Position numbers and translations under genes: made by a program. The notes under the pieces are model-generated. The model saw only the letters and a list, made by a program, of their open reading frames with translations. It did no database searches and was not told where the DNA came from. From Chloroflexota bacterium (GTDB lineage: Bacteria > Chloroflexota > Limnocylindria > Limnocylindrales > CSP1-4), in NCBI GenBank assembly GCA_025935655.1, contig JAICUV010000216.1:1-5992 (forward strand): 5,992 bases of DNA. The letters are read 5' to 3'. Positions 4,090-5,992 of the stretch are shown piece after piece. The first letter of the stretch is position 1. Every line of letters begins with the position of its first letter.

Positions 4090-5992
4090 GTCGTCCCCTC
4101 CCCTTCGGTGCCCTCCTGTGGCGGCTCCCCGGCGAGGATCCGCCGGAATCCGTCCTCGTCCACGACCGTCACGCCCAGGTCGGTCGCCTTCTGGAGCTTG
4201 GACCCGGCGCCCGGCCCCGCGACGAGGTAGTCCGTCTTCTTGGACACGGATCCCGCGGGCTTGCCGCCGGCTGCCCGGATCGCGTCCTCGGCCTCCTCGC
4301 GGCTGAAACCCTCGAGCGTGCCCGTGACGACCAGCGTCTTCCCGGCGAGCGGGCCCGCCTCGTCGACCTCGCCGGCGTCGCGCACGACGGGCCGCTCCGG
4401 GACGACCCCGGCGTCCACGAGCTCGCGCAGGGCGTCGCGGGTGGCCTCGTCCTCGAACCAGGCGTGCATGGCCGCGCTCACCGACGGCCCGATCCCCGAG
4501 ACCTCCTGGAGCGCTCCAGGTTCCTCGACCGCCACGCGGCGCAGCTCGGCCTCGACGGCAGCGAACCACGGGTCGCGGTCGACGCCGGTCGCGGGATCGG
4601 GTGCCGACGGGCCGTACGCGTCCGGACGCACCCGCCGCGCGAGCCACTGCGCGAGGTCAACGGCAGTGGACTCCCCGACCTGCGGGATCCCGAGGCTGTT
4701 GAGCACCTTGGCCAGCGGCCGTCCGGTGCGCGCCCGCTGGATGGACGCGTGGAGGTTCTCGGCGCTCTTGCGGGCGAACCGCTCCAGGCCCTCGAGGTCG
4801 TCCACGGTCAGCCGGAAGAAGTCCGCCCGGCGGTGGACCATGCCGCGCTCGAGGAGCTGGGTGAGCACCGCCCAGCCCGCGCCCTCGATGTCCATCCCGC
4901 CCCGGCCGACGAAGTGCTGGTACGCCTGCGACAGGCGTGCCGGGCAGACGGGGTTCGGGCAGTAGTGGCGGACCGCGCCCTCGTCCTGGACGACCGGCGT
5001 CCCGCACACGGGGCACGCGTCCGGGACGACGTACTCGCGCGCGTCCGGCGGCCGCTTCTCGAGGATCGGGCGCACGACCTCGGGGATGACGTCGCCGGCC
5101 TTCTGGAGCACGACGGTGTCCCCGATCCGGATGTCCTTGCGCCGGACCTCGTCGAGGTTGTGGAGCGTGGCGCGCGCGACGGTCGAGCCCGCGACCTTCG
5201 CCGGCACGAGGTGGGCGACCGGCGTCAACGTCCCGGTCCGCCCGACGTACGGCACGATGTCCTCGACGACCGTCTCGACCTGCTCCGGCGGGAACTTGTA
5301 GGCGATCGCCCAACGCGGGGCGCGGCTGACCATCCCCAGGCGCTGCTGCTGGTCGAAGCGGTCCACCTTGACGACGACGCCGTCCGTCTCGTACGGCAGG
5401 TGGTGGCGCGCCTCCCGCCACGTCTCGGTGAACGCGATGACGCCCTCGATGTCGAGGCCGGGCTCGCGATCGGGGTTGACCGGAAAGCCCAGCGTCTCGA
5501 GCCGCGCGAGCGCGGCCGACTGGCTGTGGACCGGGGACTCGTCCTCGACCAGCTGGTAGAGCCAGGTCGTCAGCTGGCGGCTCGCCGTCACGCCCGGATC
5601 CTTCTGGCGCAACGATCCCGCGCCGCTGTTGCGCGGGTTCGCGTACAGGGGCAGCCCCGCCTCGCCCCGCTCCGCGTTGATCCGCGCGAACTCCGCCTTG
5701 GGCATGAACACCTCGCCGCGCGCCTCGAGCGTCGCGGGCTCGGGCAGACGGCCGGGGATCACGCGGATGGTCCGGAGGTTGGGCGTCACGTCCTCGCCGG
5801 TGGCGCCGTCGCCGCGCGTCGCGCCGAGCGTGAACCGGCCGCGCTCGTAGCGCAGGGAGACCGCGCGGCCGTCGATCTTCAGCTCCGCGACATACGTGAG
5901 GTCCGGCGCCGGTTCGGGCGCCGCCGGCAGCCCCAGGCCGCGCCGGACCCGGGTGTCGAACGCCCGCAGCTCGTCGTGGCTGAATGCGTTCG
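4086..5992 (-). CDS. ligA: NAD+-dependent DNA ligase, N-terminus missing at window edge
   Basis: LigA seals nicks in DNA during replication and repair through a ligase-AMP intermediate made from NAD+. The visible part is 634 residues; by comparison with E. coli LigA (671 aa) roughly the first 90 to 110 residues (domain Ia and part of the adenylation domain) lie beyond position 5992. In visible numbering, the adenylated Lys is Lys38 of ELKIDG (codon 5877-5879). TRGDGATGEDV, EARGEVFMP and the motif DGVVVKVD (203-210) follow, then the OB fold (VGRTGTLTPVAHL), a four-Cys zinc site (Cys326, 329, 344, 349), helix-hairpin-helix repeats and a C-terminal BRCT domain (about 547-622, KTLVVTGTLEGFSREEA and SVSKKTDYLVAG). 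The C-terminus is acidic. All catalytic parts visible look intact. A GTG near 5789 can mimic a start but is internal. The stop overlaps the next gene by ATGA. Two details differ from the norm: Arg after KIDG and an extended segment within the HhH region. Confidence 0.97.
   Translation of the reverse strand, partial: NAFSHDELRAFDTRVRRGLGLPAAPEPAPDLTYVAELKIDGRAVSLRYERGRFTLGATRGDGATGEDVTPNLRTIRVIPGRLPEPATLEARGEVFMPKAEFARINAERGEAGLPLYANPRNSGAGSLRQKDPGVTASRQLTTWLYQLVEDESPVHSQSAALARLETLGFPVNPDREPGLDIEGVIAFTETWREARHHLPYETDGVVVKVDRFDQQQRLGMVSRAPRWAIAYKFPPEQVETVVEDIVPYVGRTGTLTPVAHLVPAKVAGSTVARATLHNLDEVRRKDIRIGDTVVLQKAGDVIPEVVRPILEKRPPDAREYVVPDACPVCGTPVVQDEGAVRHYCPNPVCPARLSQAYQHFVGRGGMDIEGAGWAVLTQLLERGMVHRRADFFRLTVDDLEGLERFARKSAENLHASIQRARTGRPLAKVLNSLGIPQVGESTAVDLAQWLARRVRPDAYGPSAPDPATGVDRDPWFAAVEAELRRVAVEEPGALQEVSGIGPSVSAAMHAWFEDEATRDALRELVDAGVVPERPVVRDAGEVDEAGPLAGKTLVVTGTLEGFSREEAEDAIRAAGGKPAGSVSKKTDYLVAGPGAGSKLQKATDLGVTVVDEDGFRRILAGEPPQEGTEGEGTT

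Noticed and set aside
2723..4306. Plus-strand open frame of 527 codons
   Set aside because: It crosses the binding-protein gene, the promoter gap, the small ORF and the end of ligA in antisense. It resembles no protein family and is explained by high GC.
4090..4647. Possible N-terminal extension of the small ORF downstream of ligA
   Set aside because: It overlaps the ligA BRCT and HhH coding region, and its translation is Arg/Gly-rich without pattern. The ATGA-overlapping ATG with a Shine-Dalgarno sequence is a better start.

Overview
The window is GC-rich (roughly 70% by eye) with strong G/C bias at third codon positions. Every gene I can support lies on the minus strand, so the natural reading order runs from the right edge to the left. 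No rRNA, tRNA, CRISPR array, insertion sequence or phage gene was seen. The GC content, the gene order and the style of the LigA and GatC proteins suggest a high-GC free-living bacterium, possibly Chloroflexota (Limnocylindria-like) or an actinobacterium-like lineage. This taxonomic guess is tentative because there is no marker RNA.

In transcription order: (1) ligA, the NAD+-dependent DNA ligase, enters from the right edge without its N-terminus and ends at 4086. (2) A small unrecognised 86-residue protein (3829-4089) overlaps the ligA stop by ATGA. (3) A 113-base gap (3716-3828) holds the only plausible promoter position before the transporter. (4) A polar amino acid ABC importer cassette follows: a lipoprotein substrate-binding protein (2774-3715), a permease (1873-2708) whose frame is broken by an apparent one-base deletion near 2367, and an ATPase (917-1876) with histidine-rich ends. 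(5) gatC (600-896) begins 20 bases after the ATPase stop. (6) gatA (1-592) starts 7 bases after gatC and runs off the left edge, so gatB may lie further left.

The transporter genes are arranged as in a classical binding-protein operon. A strong 10-bp hairpin without a T-tract sits between the binding-protein gene and the permease gene, where such structures usually set unequal expression. The permease and ATPase overlap by 4 bases (TTGA). The transporter and gatCA are tightly spaced on one strand and are probably co-transcribed. GatCAB amidates Glu-tRNA(Gln) and/or Asp-tRNA(Asn) using glutamine, so a neighbouring polar amino acid importer is thematically compatible, but a functional link is only inference.

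Overall this is largely an ordinary housekeeping and transport region. The points worth a second look are the permease frameshift, the intercistronic hairpin, the His-rich ATPase ends, the unusual ligand pocket of the binding protein, and the uncharacterised small ORF coupled to ligA. I found no convincing new biological system.
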